A DNA stretch of 64,000 bases from Chromohalobacter israelensis. GTDB lineage: Bacteria; Pseudomonadota; Gammaproteobacteria; Pseudomonadales; Halomonadaceae. Under the pieces are notes generated by a model. It saw only the letters and a list, made by a program, of their open reading frames with translations. It was not told the DNA's origin and did no database searches. Where the stretch lies: NCBI GenBank assembly GCA_000761475.1, contig JQNW01000001.1, positions 558,001 through 622,000 of the forward strand, given 5' to 3'. The position numbers were made by a program, and so were the translations under genes. Of this stretch, positions 57,443 to 64,000 are shown piece by piece. The stretch's first letter is position 1. Each line of letters begins with the position of its first letter.

Positions 57443-58312
57443 TCAATCGATGGTCGAAACTGAAAACATGTTGCCAAAAAGATCGCTTTGGCTATAAGAA
57501 TACTCAAGACCATTAAGCGTTCGGGTGACTTCAGAATCTCCCGCTTGTTGCCTATATTCTTCGGTCATTTCCAAAAGCATATTGAGAACATCACGCGGCG
57601 GCCAAGATTCTTGAGTCGCTGAGAACACCCCGGAAGCTGTCATCATGACGTTAGCCCCAGATTGGAGTGTGCCGTCACCAGAACCAATAAACATTAGGTC
57701 GCGGATATCATCCGTATAAGGCTTAACCATAACCAGCATTGCCAAGTTATCATTGTAAGTCTCACTAACACTCCGCTGCACGTGTTCATCACCGAGCGCG
57801 GGAATCTCTCCTCTTGATCGGAAAGGGAGATCGAATACAGCCATCGCATCGTTGAAGCGTTTAGTGAACGTCTCAACATCAACGCCTATATCACTTCCCG
57901 CCTGGATCTCATCGCGTCGATCAGCTATGGAATTGCCCGATGCCTCAGGCGTTTTTTCGGAGGCGACGTCCTCCACAGCCTCGGAAGCGGGAGCCTCTTC
58001 ACTGGTAGGCTGTGAGGCAACGGCCCCCGCCTCGGATGCCTCGATCTCGGTGGAATCGGCAACAGGTGCTTCCACTTGGGCGGATTTTGCAGCATCGGCA
58101 GTTTGAGGCGTCTCTTTCGTAGACTCAGAATCAAGTAGTCCCATGGCCGCTACAACAATACCGGCAATGAATAGGGCCCCAACTCCACACACCATGCCAG
58201 CGAAATGGCGGGCAATAGCTCCTGTTCCTTTCTGCCGAAATTTATTGGCAATCCAGTACCACACACCCACGAGGGAGCCCAGCATAATTAAAGCAGCGAT
58301 AATATCCTTCAT
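57443..58312 (-). CDS. Two-helix membrane protein with long acidic linker, unknown function
   Basis: The 289 residues have membrane segments at about 2-22 and 38-60. An Ala/Glu/Ser-rich disordered linker (61-145) leads to a folded C-terminal domain starting VETFTKRFNDAMAVFDLPFRSRGEIP. The topology suggests the last domain lies outside the cytoplasm or on a tether. No family recognised. It is 64 nt downstream of the PH-SHOCT gene on the same strand. Confidence 0.75.
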   Translation of the reverse strand: MKDIIAALIMLGSLVGVWYWIANKFRQKGTGAIARHFAGMVCGVGALFIAGIVVAAMGLLDSESTKETPQTADAAKSAQVEAPVADSTEIEASEAGAVASQPTSEEAPASEAVEDVASEKTPEASGNSIADRRDEIQAGSDIGVDVETFTKRFNDAMAVFDLPFRSRGEIPALGDEHVQRSVSETYNDNLAMLVMVKPYTDDIRDLMFIGSGDGTLQSGANVMMTASGVFSATQESWPPRDVLNMLLEMTEEYRQQAGDSEVTRTLNGLEYSYSQSDLFGNMFSVSTID

Positions 58313-58376
58313 ACCCTTTCCCTTGCGTTTTTCGCGGCTCTTTGGCCACTAATGTTTGATAGTGGAACGTCCTGGC

Positions 58377-58922
58377 TCAGCCCAGGATCTTTGCTTTCTG
58401 ATCGGCGAACTCCTGATCGTCCAGCACGCCGCGATCATGAAGTGCCGCCAATCGCTCAAGCTTACTGACAATATCGTCATCAGAATCGCTAGCCGGGGCT
58501 TCCGGCCTTGGTGCCTGAAGTTGAGCGCGGATTCGCTCGGCGAAGTTGGCCACCGCCTTCTTCGGCACTTGAGAGATCTGGTGTTTGACCGAACTCACAT
58601 GGATGTCGATCTTGCCCATCATGAGACCGGTCTCGTAGGAGACGGAGCTCACATGCCCCAGCCGGAACTCCGTCTGCCGGAGACCGTAAAGCATGCCCTT
58701 GTCCAGTAGCAGAATGCGCTGATCCGTTAGGACGATCAGCCAGGTCTTGTTATCCATCATGCCGGAGGCCAGGCCCAGCACCGGCTCACCGTCATTAAGA
58801 ACCTCAGGCAGGTGCTTTATCTCCTTCTTGGTGAAGAAGCCATCGTCGCCCATCTCGGCGCAGATGCGTTTGCATTCGGCCAGGAGCTCTCCCTGTGAGG
58901 CATTCTTGAAATCGAAGGCCAT
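58377..58922 (-). CDS. bPH-domain plus SHOCT-domain protein
   Basis: The 181 residues have a bacterial PH-like domain at about 37-135 (WLIVLTDQRILLLDKGMLYGLRQTEFRLGHVSSV). A short C-terminal SHOCT helix pair spans 152-181 (DIVSKLERLAALHDRGVLDDQEFADQKAKILG). These domains occur in phage and membrane-associated bacterial proteins of unknown role. Its stop is followed by the 57443 gene; its start is 2 nt after the upstream gene's stop. Confidence 0.82.
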   Translation of the reverse strand: MAFDFKNASQGELLAECKRICAEMGDDGFFTKKEIKHLPEVLNDGEPVLGLASGMMDNKTWLIVLTDQRILLLDKGMLYGLRQTEFRLGHVSSVSYETGLMMGKIDIHVSSVKHQISQVPKKAVANFAERIRAQLQAPRPEAPASDSDDDIVSKLERLAALHDRGVLDDQEFADQKAKILG

Positions 58923-58924
58923 GC

Positions 58925-59392
58925 TCACATCCCCTCTTCCATACAATACTCGATCATCTCGTAATCCCGCCCCCATTCCCGGCGGCAGGACGCCACGGCA
59001 CTATCGCTGTAGTCGCTCTTGAGCCGGTCTCGCGCCGCACGCTGCTCATCGATGCAATGCTCGACCATCTCGTGATCGGAACTCCACTCATCACGGCAGT
59101 AAGCCGACACTTCGTCGCTCGCGTCTCGTGATAGCCGCGCGGACGCCGCCGATTGTTCGCGATAGCAGTGAAGCGCCATTTCGGCGTCAGGAAGCCATTC
59201 TCGAGCGCAGGCATCGCGGATCGGACCGCTCGCCTGCTCGAACTGACGGGCCGCGGCGCGCTGCTCGCTGGTGCAGTAACCGCGCATCTCGGCGTCGTTG
59301 GGCCATTTACTGGCGCAATAATCCGCCTGGGTATCGGCGAACACGGAAAGGGAAAGGCTCAGAAGAGCCAAGGAGAGAAAAATGCGCATCAT
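58925..59392 (-). CDS. Secreted protein with four C-x3-W-x2-D-x-E-M-x3-C repeats
   Basis: The 155 residues begin with a signal peptide (MMRIFLSLALLSLSLSVFA). The mature chain is four tandem 36-37-residue units. Each has exactly C-x3-W-x2-D-x-E-M-x3-C (Cys pairs 26/40, 62/76, 99/113, 136/150) followed by an EQRAA-like helix. Paired cysteines suggest disulfide-pinned helical hairpins in the periplasm. First gene of the three-gene minus-strand group. Function unknown. Confidence 0.82.
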   Translation of the reverse strand: MMRIFLSLALLSLSLSVFADTQADYCASKWPNDAEMRGYCTSEQRAAARQFEQASGPIRDACAREWLPDAEMALHCYREQSAASARLSRDASDEVSAYCRDEWSSDHEMVEHCIDEQRAARDRLKSDYSDSAVASCRREWGRDYEMIEYCMEEGM

Positions 59393-59508
59393 TCCCTACG
59401 TCTCCTTGCGTTTACTTTGTTTTGCCCTTTTCAGGCTGCTTTTTATTTCTATCGACTGCCTGACGGCATAATGCAGTTCTGTGACGATGCAGTAATGCTG
59501 TTATGCAG

Positions 59509-60198
59509 TTACGCGATCCTGCCAATTCGCACTTCACACCGACCCAGGATCTTCACCTCGCGCATCTGCTCGGGCGGGATCATCTCGGGCTCATAGTGCT
59601 CGTTGTCGCTGATGAGATAGAGCGCTCCACCGGCGAGGCGCTGCACGCGCTTGATGCGCCGTTCGCCGCTGATCAGCAGCAGGAAGATCCCCTCTTGCCG
59701 GTAATCGGTATCGGCCCGATTGACCAATACCCAATCGCCATCATTCAAGGTGGTTTCCATCGAGTCGCCGCGCACCTTGATCCCCGCCAGGTGCTCGGGG
59801 CTCAGGCCCAGGGCGTTGAGTTGTGCCTCCGGAAAACGAAGGACGCCCTCGACGCGCTCCTCCTCGAGCGATCGCCCAGCGCCTGCCGCGCCTTCGACGT
59901 CATACATCTTCACCGCCACGCCGTCATTCGACGCGCCAGAGGACGCCGTCACCGGCGCGCCATCGCTCACCCGCTGGGCGCTGACGCCGGACGCTGAATC
60001 GCGGCGACCGGTCAAGACATAGCTCACGTCCACGCCTTCGGCATCCAGTAACGCGAGATAGTCCGCTTTAGGCGAGCGCTGATCTGTTTCGTACAGGCGC
60101 TGAGTATTTTTCGTCACACCCGCCATGTCGCCCATTTGCGTCTGCGTGAAGCCAAGACGCTCGCGTTCATGACGCAGGCGAGTCCCTATAGAACTCAT
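59509..60198 (-). CDS. CI-type phage repressor with S24 peptidase domain
   Basis: The 229 residues have an N-terminal HTH (RERLGFTQTQMGDMAGVTKNTQRLYE). The C-terminal S24 domain has catalytic S146 in VRGDSMETTL and K183 in RRIKRVQ, with a possible cleavage site in the GAAGAG stretch near 104-108. It maintains lysogeny and should be inactivated by RecA in the SOS response. The ATG at 60198 opens the domain; in-frame ATG 60240 would place the operators inside the gene. Confidence 0.92.
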   Translation of the reverse strand: MSSIGTRLRHERERLGFTQTQMGDMAGVTKNTQRLYETDQRSPKADYLALLDAEGVDVSYVLTGRRDSASGVSAQRVSDGAPVTASSGASNDGVAVKMYDVEGAAGAGRSLEEERVEGVLRFPEAQLNALGLSPEHLAGIKVRGDSMETTLNDGDWVLVNRADTDYRQEGIFLLLISGERRIKRVQRLAGGALYLISDNEHYEPEMIPPEQMREVKILGRCEVRIGRIA

Positions 60199-60214
60199 AT
60201 AGATCCCTAACGCC

Positions 60215-60269
60215 TTGACAGGCGATTCATTTGAATCCATGCTTTGCTTCAAACGAATCCACAAAGCAT
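60215..60269. promoter_or_regulatory. Early promoter and repressor operators
   Basis: A consensus TTGACA (60215-60220) is followed by the palindrome GATTCA-TT-TGAATC (60224-60237), then ATGCTTTG (60239-60246) and CAAAGCAT (60262-60269), perfect 8-bp inverted arms 15 bp apart. All lie between the repressor and the rightward early genes. Confidence 0.65.
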
Positions 60270-60308
60270 CCATTGGCAATTTATAGAGGCACCAAAAGGA
60301 GCACACCC

Positions 60309-60398
60309 ATGACTCATACAGCACTCGATCCTCGCGATCACCTGCTAGCGCGCCAGGCCTTGATGGAGGTCATGGTCCAGCAAAAGGAGTTCACCTGA
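60309..60398 (+). CDS. Small early ORF (29 residues)
   Basis: ATG preceded by AAAGGAG, encoding MTHTALDPRDHLLARQALME and nine more residues. Its stop overlaps the next start (TGATG). It is the first reading frame after the early promoter, too short to be a Cro. It may be a leader peptide or a small regulator. Confidence 0.55.
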   Translation: MTHTALDPRDHLLARQALMEVMVQQKEFT

Positions 60399-60775
60399 TG
60401 ACCGACAAGCGCCTTACCTCCCCTGCCGCTCAGAAGGCTCGCCGTCGCCAAGCTCACCTTGAGGAGCTGCGCGATCAGGCGCCGGCATTCCTCGACGTGC
60501 ACGGCATGCATGTCGAGCTGGCCCGCTGCACGACCGCCATGCGTGATGCCCTGTTGGCCTACACCTCGCCGAACATTGCCGGTGCCCAGAACCCGCTGGC
60601 CGACCTCGAAGCGATTGAGGCCGAACACATCGATCGCGCCGTCATCGAGCTGGCCATTCGTCTGGTGGCCAGCGGTAAGAGTGACGAGGCCGTCGAAGAT
60701 GCCCTGGTGAGCGTGCGCGGCCATCTGGAGGACCATTTTCTCCAGCGCAAGTACGCCCGGCTCTACGGCCAGTGA
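60398..60775 (+). CDS. Phage early protein, unknown function
   Basis: The 125 residues have an Arg/Lys-rich N-terminus (SPAAQKARRRQAHLEELRD) and a helical body (LADLEAIEAEHIDRAVIELAIRLVASGKSDEAVEDAL). Coupled to the 29-residue ORF. Not recognised. Confidence 0.7.
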   Translation: MTDKRLTSPAAQKARRRQAHLEELRDQAPAFLDVHGMHVELARCTTAMRDALLAYTSPNIAGAQNPLADLEAIEAEHIDRAVIELAIRLVASGKSDEAVEDALVSVRGHLEDHFLQRKYARLYGQ

Positions 60776-60780
60776 GGCAG

Positions 60781-61026
60781 TCAGTCGTGCTCGCTCCAGA
60801 CCGTTTCCGCCGGGTAACCGATCGTCAGGCCGCGCTTCGACTGCCGGTGCAACTCCACCACATAGGGTTCGGCCAGGCGCAGCAGGTCCAGCCGGGTGTA
60901 ATCCTCGCTCGGCGTGGCACCGGCCATCATCAGCGTCTCTTCGATGCTGGCCGCCGTCGCGTAGAGCGTATCGGCAAAGCCCTCGGCATCCAGTTCGCCC
61001 AGTGGCGGGAACAGCCGTTTCGTCAT
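60781..61026 (-). CDS. Possible small minus-strand phage protein
   Basis: The 81 residues are MTKRLFPPLGELDAEGFADT, then a helical, acidic chain ending ETVWSEHD. Composition is protein-like and AGAGGCG lies upstream. It is unusual in being opposite to the early genes on both sides, so confidence is moderate. Confidence 0.5.
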   Translation of the reverse strand: MTKRLFPPLGELDAEGFADTLYATAASIEETLMMAGATPSEDYTRLDLLRLAEPYVVELHRQSKRGLTIGYPAETVWSEHD

Positions 61027-61069
61027 GCCGTCGCCTCTTGTCTTTAACTCCAAAAGGGAAGCCTAACCC

Positions 61070-61291
61070 ATGAATACTCCGGACACCATTCGTAACCCCC
61101 ACACCGGCTATTCGCGTAGCCCCAACGGCTGCAGCCAGCAGGTAATGACCCAGATCACGCCCGATGAGCGTACCCGGCTCAAGGGCATCGCCGAGCTGGA
61201 GATGCGCAGCGTCTCCGCCACGTTGCGCATGCTGATGCTGCGCGGCATCGAGCAGTACGACACCGAGACCGAGCATGCCGCTCGCGATTGA
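61070..61291 (+). CDS. Small RHH-like phage protein
   Basis: The 73-residue C-terminal half (VMTQITPDERTRLKGIAELEMRSVSATLRMLMLRGIEQY) has a ribbon-helix-helix pattern. Likely a DNA-binding regulator of early genes. Confidence 0.65.
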   Translation: MNTPDTIRNPHTGYSRSPNGCSQQVMTQITPDERTRLKGIAELEMRSVSATLRMLMLRGIEQYDTETEHAARD

Positions 61292-61332
61292 TCCCTCTTT
61301 TGTCCTGTCTTGCCGCATAAGGAATCTCCGCC

Positions 61333-61536
61333 ATGTACCAGGACCCAAAACGCGTTCGCACCAAGGCCACCGTCTATCTGGACCAGTACGAAGCCGATGT
61401 CATCACCGCGCTGGCCAACTACCTGGGCGTACCCAAAGCCGAGGTCATGCGCCAGATGATGATGAAGGAGGCGCGCGAGGTGCTCGGCGTCGACCTCGCC
61501 GTGCTTGCCGACACTATCGCCGCCTGCGCGAGCTGA
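61333..61536 (+). CDS. Small RHH (CopG-like) phage protein
   Basis: The 67 residues have the strand-helix-helix pattern RTKATVYLDQYEADVITALANYLGVPKAEVMRQMMMKEAREVLG. It is the second RHH-like protein in this region. Confidence 0.68.
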   Translation: MYQDPKRVRTKATVYLDQYEADVITALANYLGVPKAEVMRQMMMKEAREVLGVDLAVLADTIAACAS

Positions 61537-61573
61537 GCCCAGCACCACATCCACCGTGCATTCGAGGTGCTTC

Positions 61574-61759
61574 ATGCCGGAAAAAGCGATGGAGCTCGAC
61601 CCACAGCTACAAGACGTGCTCGACGCCATCCGTGATCAACAAGGGCTGGAAAGTCGCGAGCAGGCCGCGGAATGGCTGCTGCGCCGGCGAATCCGCCGCG
61701 GCGCGCAAGAGCTGACAGGACGTGGCCGCGCCCTTTACCCCGCAGGGAGGAAACATTGA
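61574..61759 (+). CDS. Small phage protein upstream of ogr
   Basis: The 61 residues contain LDPQLQDVLDAIRDQQGLESREQAAEWLLRRRIRRGAQ, RHH-like. The stop overlaps the ogr start (TGATG), suggesting coupled translation with the late activator. Confidence 0.62.
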   Translation: MPEKAMELDPQLQDVLDAIRDQQGLESREQAAEWLLRRRIRRGAQELTGRGRALYPAGRKH

Positions 61760-62022
61760 TGACCGTACAGAACCGCCACCGCATTCCGTGCCCGCATTGC
61801 GGCGTGAACCTGCGCGTTCGCAAGAGCCAAGGGCTGACGCCGGTCTACCGCGAGGCCACGTTCGAGTGCCGCAATGAAGACTGCGGCTGGCGTGGCAAGG
61901 CGTCGATCGAGATCACGCACACCATCACGCCCAGCGATATCCCCAATCCCACGGTGGCGCTGCCGTTCGTGCCGCGCCTGCGGGATCTGATCACCAAGCA
62001 AGCCCACGCCGCCAACGGCTAA
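61759..62022 (+). CDS. Ogr/Delta-type late gene activator (zinc finger)
   Basis: The 87 residues have C11-x2-C14 and C37-x4-C42 in the order of the Ogr/Delta finger (PCPHCGVNLRVRKS...FECRNEDCGW). Ogr activates P2 late promoters through the RNA polymerase alpha subunit. It is placed in the early region instead of after gene D. It is the obvious partner of the GGTGT-N14-ACACC elements. Confidence 0.87.
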   Translation: MTVQNRHRIPCPHCGVNLRVRKSQGLTPVYREATFECRNEDCGWRGKASIEITHTITPSDIPNPTVALPFVPRLRDLITKQAHAANG

Positions 62023-62035
62023 TCGGAGAACACCC

Positions 62036-62431
62036 ATGAACAGCACTGCCATGAAAAACGTCGCCGCCATCGCCCCGCACCAGGACGCCCACAACCTGGC
62101 CATCGCGCAGCTCTGGCGGGACCGCTGGGAAAACCGCGTCAACGCTCTTTCAAACTGCATCGAGCATCTTGTCGTCGATCACGACATGACCGAGGCCAAT
62201 GCCGAGTTGGTGGCCGTCCAGGCCTATGCGGAGCTCGAGTCGACCAATCAGCTCGCCAGCATCGATGTCGATGCCACTACCTCGAGCGTTGTGGTGCTGC
62301 GCACCGAGGGCGGCCGCCCGGTGGTGTTCACCGCGCTCGACCTGATGCGTGTGCTCGAGCAGGCCCGCAATGACGGCCGCGCCGTCGTCGTCGATCGCGA
62401 CCGCCGCCGGCCTGTCGTCCTCGAGCACTGA
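62036..62431 (+). CDS. Phage early protein, unknown function
   Basis: The 131-residue protein has a helical N-terminal half and a basic, strand-rich C-terminus (SSVVVLRTEGGRPVVFTALDLMRVLEQARNDGRAVVVDRDRRR). GGAG precedes the ATG. Not recognised. Confidence 0.65.
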   Translation: MNSTAMKNVAAIAPHQDAHNLAIAQLWRDRWENRVNALSNCIEHLVVDHDMTEANAELVAVQAYAELESTNQLASIDVDATTSSVVVLRTEGGRPVVFTALDLMRVLEQARNDGRAVVVDRDRRRPVVLEH

Positions 62432-62488
62432 CGCGGTCGCCACCGCCCTTCACCGCGTTCTCTATTCATGAGCAAAAGGAGGCCCAGC

Positions 62489-64000
62489 GTGAATCCATCG
62501 CTGCGCCAGGACATTCTTGCGCGCTTGACGCGCGACTATCAGGCCGAGGAACGGGGCCCGTACCTGCAAAAGGTACAGTGCCCCGACTGCGGCAAGCGGG
62601 AGGCGTTCATCAACGCCGAGTCACCGTGGATGCTCAAGTGCGGGCGGGAGAACAACTGCGGCGCGCAGCACCACGTCAAAGCGCTGTTCCCGGAGCTGTT
62701 CGATAGCTGGACGGAACGCTATGACGTGCCCGAACAACGCGCCGAGAGTGGCTCGCCAGTCGCCGATGGCTACCTGCGCGATGGCCGCGGCTTCGAGCTC
62801 GAGCGCATCCGCGGCTGGTACACCCAGGAGAGCTACTGGAAGCCGGGCATCGGCGGTACCGCGACGGTGCGCTTCGCCCTGCCCGGCGGCGCCTACTGGG
62901 AGCGCCTGCTCGACAAGCCCGAACGTTTCGGCAAACAGAAGGCCAACTTCGTCGGCCCGTACAAGGGCGAATGGTGGCAGCCGCCGGCGCTGACCGATGC
63001 CGACCTGGTGGAGGCCGGCGAGGTCTGGATCACGGAAGGCATCTTCGATGCCACGGCCCATTACCACCATGGCAAGGCCGCCGCGGCGGCGATGAGCTGC
63101 GGCAATTATCCCGAGATCGCGCTGGCACGGCTGGCCGATGCCGCGCATGCGGCCGGTACCGCTCGCCCCACGCTGGTGTGGGCGCTGGACAGCAACCGCG
63201 CCGGTCAGAACGCTACGCTCAAGCACGTCAAACGCGCCCGTGCCGCCGGCTGGGAATGCAAGGCCGCGCAGATCCCCGGCAATGGAAAGCACGACTGGAA
63301 CGACGCGCACCAGCGCGGCGAGCTGACCGACGAGCACTATGCCACCTACCGCCACCACGGCGCCCTACTGTTGGCGCCGTCGGCCATGGCCAAGGCGCTG
63401 CTCCTCTACAAGCGCACCGAGCGGCGCGAGTGCTGGTTCGAGTACAAGCGCCAGATCTGGTGGTGGAAGTTGGACGTCGACGCCTTCGACCGTGCGGTAC
63501 GCGCCGAGGGTGAGGACGGTGGCGACCAGGAGCAGCTGAATCCGGCGATCCGCGATGCCGCCCTGGAACAAGCCGGCAGCGTGAAGCGCATCTGCACCTG
63601 CTACCCCACGGCGCTGTACTACCAGGCCAACGCCGTCACCGACGAGAGTTGGTACTACTACCGCGTCGAGTTTCCCGATGGCCGGGCGCCGGTGAAGAAC
63701 ACCTTCAGCGGTGGCCAGCTGGCCAGTGCCAGCGAGTACAAGAAGCGCCTGCTCGGCGTGGCACCGGGCGCGGTATGGACCGGTACCAGCCAGCAGCTCG
63801 ATACCCTGCTCCAGGACCAGATCGGCAACATCAAGACGGTCGAGACCATCGACTACATCGGCTACAGCAAGGAGCACGAGGCCTATGTGTTCGGCGATCT
63901 TGCCGTGGCCGGCGGTAAAGTCGTGTCGATCAATAGCGAGGACTATTTCGAGCTTGGTCCACGCAAACACCTCAAGACGCTGAGCCAATCCGTCACCCTG
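62489..64000 (+). CDS. Phage primase with zinc ribbon and Toprim domain (partial)
   Basis: GTG start at 62489 with AAAGGAGG 6 bases upstream; it is open for 504 codons to the window edge. Zinc-binding cysteines C31, C34, C51, C57 (CPDCG and CGRENNC), then a Toprim fold with E183 in WITEGIFDATA and D234 in WALDSNRAGQ. Downstream sequence (YYYRVEFPDGRAPVKNTFSGG) suggests a DUF927-like or helicase part beyond the edge. It would prime phage replication, replacing the P2 rolling-circle initiator gpA. Confidence 0.85.
   Translation, partial: MNPSLRQDILARLTRDYQAEERGPYLQKVQCPDCGKREAFINAESPWMLKCGRENNCGAQHHVKALFPELFDSWTERYDVPEQRAESGSPVADGYLRDGRGFELERIRGWYTQESYWKPGIGGTATVRFALPGGAYWERLLDKPERFGKQKANFVGPYKGEWWQPPALTDADLVEAGEVWITEGIFDATAHYHHGKAAAAAMSCGNYPEIALARLADAAHAAGTARPTLVWALDSNRAGQNATLKHVKRARAAGWECKAAQIPGNGKHDWNDAHQRGELTDEHYATYRHHGALLLAPSAMAKALLLYKRTERRECWFEYKRQIWWWKLDVDAFDRAVRAEGEDGGDQEQLNPAIRDAALEQAGSVKRICTCYPTALYYQANAVTDESWYYYRVEFPDGRAPVKNTFSGGQLASASEYKKRLLGVAPGAVWTGTSQQLDTLLQDQIGNIKTVETIDYIGYSKEHEAYVFGDLAVAGGKVVSINSEDYFELGPRKHLKTLSQSVTL

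Larger units (their letters stand above)
33690..64000. mobile_element. P2-like prophage, left end through early region (continues beyond window)
   Basis: From the dusA break rightward the window carries a cos-like site, the complete P2-type head, lysis and tail gene order, a CI-type repressor, an Ogr activator and a Toprim primase. All structural genes are intact, so this may be an inducible prophage. The order late genes then early genes places the attachment site near cos rather than next to the repressor as in P2. Confidence 0.92.

Noticed and set aside
60772-61047. 91-codon plus-strand frame after the first early genes
   Set aside because: The opposite-strand 81-residue frame has better composition; the plus frame looks like its shadow.
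33690-64000. Integrase gene inside the window
   Set aside because: No reading frame with tyrosine or serine recombinase motifs was seen between attL and 64000; it is probably beyond the right edge.

Overview
The window is a high-GC gammaproteobacterial chromosome segment. Its housekeeping content fits a Halomonadaceae member, with Chromohalobacter/Halomonas my best guess: a SUF-type Fe-S operon headed by an Rrf2 regulator, a continuous sdhCDAB-sucAB-lpd-sucCD cluster divergent from gltA, and gltX next to tRNA genes. The genus is inference from gene style and order.

Bases 1 to about 33.7 kb are core chromosome. Leftward, sufR-sufB-sufC-sufD-sufS (sufS runs off the left edge) builds and installs Fe-S clusters. 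Rightward lie ycjX-ycjF, a universal stress gene with an FNR-type box, an NAD(P)-binding protein, RNase II (rnb) and a three-gene glycosyltransferase/deacetylase-like/membrane-protein operon. A block of about 11.6 kb on the minus strand (26820 to 15250) encodes succinate dehydrogenase, 2-oxoglutarate dehydrogenase E1/E2/E3 and succinyl-CoA synthetase. Citrate synthase is divergent from it, so most of the oxidative TCA cycle lies in one neighbourhood. Then come tRNA-Glu, tRNA-Ala, gltX, a LysR regulator, an XRE/S24-like regulator and a small secreted charged protein. At 33.24-33.42 kb, minus strand, is a strong candidate for a CsrA/RsmA-sequestering small RNA: eight GGA motifs, at least four of them in hairpin loops, and a rho-independent terminator.

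At about 33.69 kb the 5' end of dusA is cut off after the codons for SVAPMMD, and a P2-like prophage starts and continues past the right edge. Its left end carries a mirror-symmetric array of AAAGGTAA sites and a P2-like cos sequence. The P2 morphogenesis order follows: Q and P leftward, then O-N-M-L-X-holin-lysozyme-Rz/Rz1-R-S, V-W-J-I-H-G, FI-FII-E/E'-T-U-D rightward. Three copies of a GGTGT-N14-ACACC element lie upstream of the O, V and FI transcription units, exactly where P2 has Ogr-dependent late promoters, and an Ogr-type zinc-finger gene is present in the early region.

Accessory genes sit in three places. A low-GC two-gene pair lies between G and FI (the P2 Z/fun position). A toxin-antitoxin pair and a LexA-boxed UmuD-like gene follow D. 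A three-gene minus-strand group (membrane protein, PH-SHOCT protein, secreted protein with four perfect C-x3-W-x2-D-x-E-M-x3-C repeats) lies next to the CI-type repressor. The early region encodes small RHH-like proteins, Ogr and a Toprim primase (partial) rather than a P2 gpA initiator. No integrase is seen in the window, so it probably lies to the right, near attR.
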